Below, piece after piece: positions 59,867-64,000 of a stretch of 64,000 nt of DNA (positions within the stretch are counted from its first letter, which is position 1; each line of letters begins with the position of its first letter). The position numbers and the translations under genes are program-made. Origin of the DNA: Lingula anatina (lineage: Eukaryota > Brachiopoda > Lingulata > Lingulida > Lingulidae); contig NW_019775885.1 in assembly GCF_001039355.2 (NCBI RefSeq), positions 106,976 through 170,975 on the forward strand, given 5' to 3'. A model generated the notes under the pieces. The model had not been told where the DNA came from. It worked only from the letters and a program-made list of their open reading frames with translations, and made no database searches.

Positions 59867-60689
59867 CCTTGGTCACAACCGGCCGTACGGGCTGGTTGCG
59901 TCCAAATTTTGCGCAGAATCTCACGTCCCACGCAAGGCCTTCTTACGCAATTTCGAGTTCGCAGACAGCCCGTAAGCGCGTACGGAGGATGTTGGACATA
60001 GCCTGCGAACGTCGACGCTGCAGACGTTACTTCTCCCTTCGCACGGAGTTAGCAAGAAATACGCGCATTGTGCAAGACGCACGTCGCAAGCAATGAAGGA
60101 GCAATTTGCGTGTCGAGTAAGGCGGAAATGTGTCGCACGTGCGTCATCCCCACGCCTGGTGAATAAAATGCGTGCTCACGACGCACGTTCGTGCTTTTAC
60201 AATGAACGTCGACTGTGTAACGTGTACAACAATTTTCAAAATTTTCAAATTTTCGCTCAATTTATTTTCTAATATGCCTCCAAAAGGCAAGAGAAAGAAG
60301 CTTACATAGTAGAAAAGGGGAGGAGGAAGAAGAAAGAAGAGGAGAACAGGAAGCAAGACTGACGTACGCTCGCTGTCAGTACGTCACCACAAACGTGTGA
60401 GGCAAGTGTGAGGCACTGACGCAAAGGGGCACTACTTTCGCCTTGCGCTGCATTCCCTTCGTAAGTGGTGAGTGTGTGCCACGTACACAGGAAGCAAGAC
60501 AAACGCAAGAAATGAGTACAATTTCCACGACCATCGCTCCTTGCAATTAGCGGCCCTGCCTGAAAGGCATCTCATGTGGCCCTTGCGACTCGCAAGACAG
60601 ACTTTCCTCTACCTCTACGGCCTCCGCAACACCCAAACATAACAGCGGACGTACGATCCTGAAATTCGTGCGTCCGGTTGTGACCGAGG
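59867..60689. mobile_element. GC-rich non-autonomous DNA element
   Basis: Inverted ends CCTTGGTCACAACCGGCCGT (left) and ..GTCCGGTTGTGACCGAGG (right), 823 bp. Much richer in GC and CG than its surroundings, with many ACGCACG/CGTACG words and no conserved ORF. Flanks CTTAAG / CTTTAAG may be an imperfect target duplication. Confidence 0.6.
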
Positions 60690-61149
60690 CTTTAAGTAAA
60701 GACAGCTACTCCAGCACACTTCTCCCGCCATGTTGCATTAATTTGACAAATGCAGTGTAAACTATCAGTTAAGCAATGATTGGCTTATACAATGCAATGA
60801 ATTTTATTTCATGTCGGGTATAAATTGAAAGGAAAAATTAGCTTTACATCTATTCGCCGACCGAGTAAGAACAAAAACATATCTACCATAATGCAATATT
60901 TACACATGAAGTCTAGTAAGATATTAAAAGGAAAATCTTTCTACAAAGAGTATACGAAAATATATGAAGAACATTCTACAAAGAGTATACCAGAAACACA
61001 TGAAATCTATTAAGATTATAATTGAAAAAAATTCTTTCTATAGGAAATATGTAAAATACTATACTTAGATCAATTGTGAAAAGCAGACAGTTCTACATAC
61101 AAATTCTCACTGGTACAGATACATAAAATAATTTAAATATTTCATATTA

Positions 61150-61862
61150 TTACACAGTTTCACTAAAAGCATATAGGTTACAAAGGCTACAATTGCATTT
61201 GCGTCCTTCCCAAAGCCTTAAAAGTGATTTAAACTTATGTGAATTGATGCTTTGCTTTAAGTCATTTGAGAGATCATTCCATATTTTTGGCCCAAGATAT
61301 GACAAGGATTTTTTGCCGTATGTCATTGTATTAAATCTGGGTATATTAAGAGTCTTTTCTCCTCTAAGGTTGTAACTTGTTATTCTTTCCTGGAAAAGGT
61401 CGGAGATGTAGAAAGGTGCAAGTCCATGTATAGCTTTGTAAACCTCAAACGCAAGCATACGTAGCCTGTTCAAGTGCAGAGTGCTGAAGCCTGACATATT
61501 TAAAAGCTCATCGTAACTGCTTGTGTGGCTGTCATAGACAAATCTTAGAACCCTTTCCTGTATCTTTTCTGATTTTTCCATACAGTACTTCCCTCACCAC
61601 AAACGTGCCATACTAACGGACAATAGTTAAAGTTTGATAATGTAAAGTGCCTGAAAATGGCAAGCCGACTTGGGACATCTAAATGAGCTGAAAGCCTTTT
61701 CAGAGTATTTAATTGACATGCTGTTTTAGAACATAATTCTGAGATGTGTTTGTTGAAAGTCAGTCTTGAGTCAAAGTAAATCCCAAGGAGCTTGACCCAA
61801 GGTTTCTGGTTTCGCCAATTTTCCACTGAAAGATACACTATAGCTAATAAGTCCCCGGTCAC
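61150..61862 (-). pseudogene. LINE (jockey/CR1-like) ORF2 C-terminal relic
   Basis: The upstream part (61862-61560) reads VKLLGIYFDSRLTFNKHISE, then NYCPLVWHVCG, classic for the thumb/connection region of non-LTR reverse transcriptases. The downstream part (61580-61150) reads EKIQERVLRFVYD..SYDELL, then ..GLAPFYISDLF and WNDLSNDLKQSINSHKFKSLLR to a natural stop. A one-base frameshift near 61560-61580 separates the two. 5' truncated, with no polymerase core. Confidence 0.85.
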
Positions 61863-64000
61863 TTTAATAGCCCACGCTGTCTACATCTAACGCGCTAGTG
61901 CGCACGTCCCCGACAGTGTTAATGATAGGGGGATTACGATGGATAGCGCAAGTTGCTCACAGCGGTAGGCACTGCCTCCGAAGTTAAACCGGTAATTAAG
62001 TCTTTAACTTGACTAAACATGTTTTGCTTTGTAACTTGCGTCCTTCAGTCTTGCTGTTGCGGAAGCGCCGGCGGGACATATCTCCACCTTGCCGATATTT
62101 ATCCCGACTCTCGACTTTAAAAGAATTATTGGTTTTGATTTTATCAAAGTCTTATTATATCAGAAAACCTGCATATTTTCATACGTTGAGAGAATTATAG
62201 AAACTGTAGAAAAAGCTACTCATACATCAGGGATAGAAAACAATACCTTGCAGCACTATTACCTATTATTCATCACCAGAAGTTCCTGTTTCACTTTTTT
62301 CTCCCAAATTACAAAGTCTGATGACAACTGAAAGGTTTTAGCCATACCTCAGGGCAGTGGGAGATGGGTTTGATTAAAAGTAATAAAAATATATTTTGAA
62401 GAATTTTCCTAGCCTTCGGCAATTTCCGCAAAGCTTCGGCATGCGCGGCAATACAGAGCTGTCGATATCAGCGTAAGTAAACAATAGAATTGGTGGAACA
62501 ACGGTTTACGTCGTTGCATACACAGTAGCCTACCCGACGGGAGTTCGTGCCCCTGAAGGTACTTTTGAAGATTTTGAAATTGTCATTATTATAAATATCT
62601 ATTAATATAAAACAGTTGTGGCTAACTGTTTTTGCAACGGAAAGCAGAGTAGGAAGGTTTGTTGTTATTGTTAAAGTTATTATGACTGGGGACATAAATT
62701 AGTATGCTAATCTCTTATCATGGTATAATGATTGATACGATGGGTATCAGCTAGTTTTCATTTGACGTAAACGACGAAAGAGCGGACTTCCGAATATCTT
62801 TGCTGAATGTTTATAACGTAGATACTATTATGCGCATAAATATTGATACATGACGCAAACGACATTTACTAATTTCGGTAATAGCAATTTTAATTAAAAT
62901 TAAATTTAATTTAAATTAAAATTAAAATTCGTCTAAACGTGCAAATTACCATACACCGTGTTTAAAGGGTTCTCAACACTTTACATCCTAATACAGTTTG
63001 CCAATTCTCATGTTTGCTGGTTTATTTTGATTTCAGAGAAAGCGAGAGAAGACCCTCTACTAAGGGCGCAAATTAATTATGAGTATTTTTCTTCAGTGCA
63101 AGAGACTGTGTAATGAAATATCAATCTGTAACTCTGGTATAGGGTGGCCTTTTCTGTGAAATGATATACAAGTTGGGGCAGGGGTACAGTTTTATAGTAC
63201 AATAAGTCATTTTATACATCTAATTGATCTCATCGTCGGGTCATTGTTTACAATAGCCCTTTGTCGCTGTGCATGCGTACCTTTTTGTATTTGAGTTAGA
63301 CTCAGTCAGTAACAGCTGGTAATTTTGTCTTTTTTTGCGTTTCATTGACAATATTTTGGCCACCTAAGTAGGGAAATGTGGCACTTTGTTCCTTTGAACA
63401 CGCAAAAGTCTTCACCAGGAAGCAGATAACACTTACGTCAACATACTTGCTTTGTAATAACCACCAAGGGGAAGAAACAAAAGCCTCACAGATGTCGTTC
63501 TTCACACTGTAAAAAGTGTCAATTTTATGCTTCTATTGTTTGCCCATGAATCATTATGACAAAATTGTAGGGTTGCCAGATCACTCGCGCTTCATTCAAT
63601 TCTCCATATCTGCCCTGCAGCCTGGGATGAGTGATACTTGACTGACCTTTGTTTACATCTGGAGATTCTCTTTATAATTCGATCAGCGTGCATAAATTGT
63701 GATATTTTCCATCTGGAAAAAAATACGTGATAATGTAACGATTCTTATTTTACGGATACATACTTACAAAAAATAATTCCTGATATAATACCCCCTATTT
63801 CAGCGCCTATTCCTGGCTGCGTTAATTATGGGAGGTTGGAAAGTAATCCGTTAGGACGCGGGAGTGATGATTGCTACTCTTAGGCTTCGTTCACATGCAA
63901 TGTCTATTTTCTAAATTCTATTTTCTATTTGCGGCATGTCTTATGATCACGGTCTGTGCACTGAATATCCCGCCGCGTAATTACTGGCAGCGCGAGCCAG
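61863..64000. other. Intergenic region without recognised gene
   Basis: No gene, RNA or mobile element recognised. It contains an AT palindrome-like stretch at about 62888-62930 (TTTAATTAAAATTAAATTTA). The largest open frames (about 60-80 codons) resemble nothing I know. Confidence 0.5.

Noticed and set aside
61880-61990. GC-richer patch checked as possible tRNA or 5S-like gene
   Set aside because: No A/B-box pair, no cloverleaf, no terminator T-run in the right place.
63302-63505. 67-codon minus-strand frame
   Set aside because: No recognisable domain, splice context or paralogue; cannot be supported.

Overview
The window looks like AT-rich nuclear DNA of an invertebrate metazoan, most likely a lophotrochozoan and plausibly a mollusc. 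The reasons are multi-exon genes with GT-AG introns, many microsatellites, Tc1/Harbinger/piggyBac-like DNA elements, LINE relics, a Gmr1-type Ty3 LTR retrotransposon, and a repeat built on GGTCAAGGTCA motifs. The species cannot be named from sequence alone. All gene models below were assembled by eye from exon similarity, splice sites and exon phases. All host genes lie on the minus strand.

Layout. 1-6765: two tandem peroxisomal D-aspartate/D-amino-acid oxidase genes. The first runs off the left edge. The second is complete (8 exons, 334 codons) and ends in the peroxisomal signal SKL. 8278-13037: a three-exon gene for a secreted, probably GPI-anchored protein. 13218-13896: a Harbinger-type DNA element carrying a transposase scrap.

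15262-47477: the main feature is a tandem cluster of Shisa/CYYR1-like single-pass membrane protein genes (called A to H here). Each gene is built as a signal-peptide exon, cysteine/tyrosine-rich module exon(s), a transmembrane exon and a proline-rich tail exon with PPxY motifs. Gene E has one module, F two, A three and G four. Module exons are phase 1-1 and so can be duplicated without breaking the frame. In gene G, module plus intron has just been amplified as ~450-bp tandem units. Genes C and D are a recent ~3-kb duplication with no visible Cys module. B, H and probably E are decayed. Insertions of a Tc1 element, several MITEs and a GGTCAAGGTCA-type repeat can be recognised because paralogous introns supply the empty sites.

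47831-54010: a nearly intact LTR retrotransposon on the minus strand, with a tRNA-Pro-like primer site, a polypurine tract, a gag-protease ORF and a pol ORF in which integrase precedes reverse transcriptase (Gmr1 order). A canonical A_AAA_AAG slippery heptamer sits where a -1 shift would fuse the two ORFs.

54011-64000: no host gene was recognised. The stretch holds LINE relics, foldback and inverted-repeat elements, a GC-rich non-autonomous DNA element and simple repeats.

Inferred biology: the Shisa-like cluster would make cell-surface or endomembrane adaptors with a variable number of disulfide-rich ectodomain modules and NEDD4/WW-binding tails. The oxidases would remove D-aspartate or neutral D-amino acids in peroxisomes.
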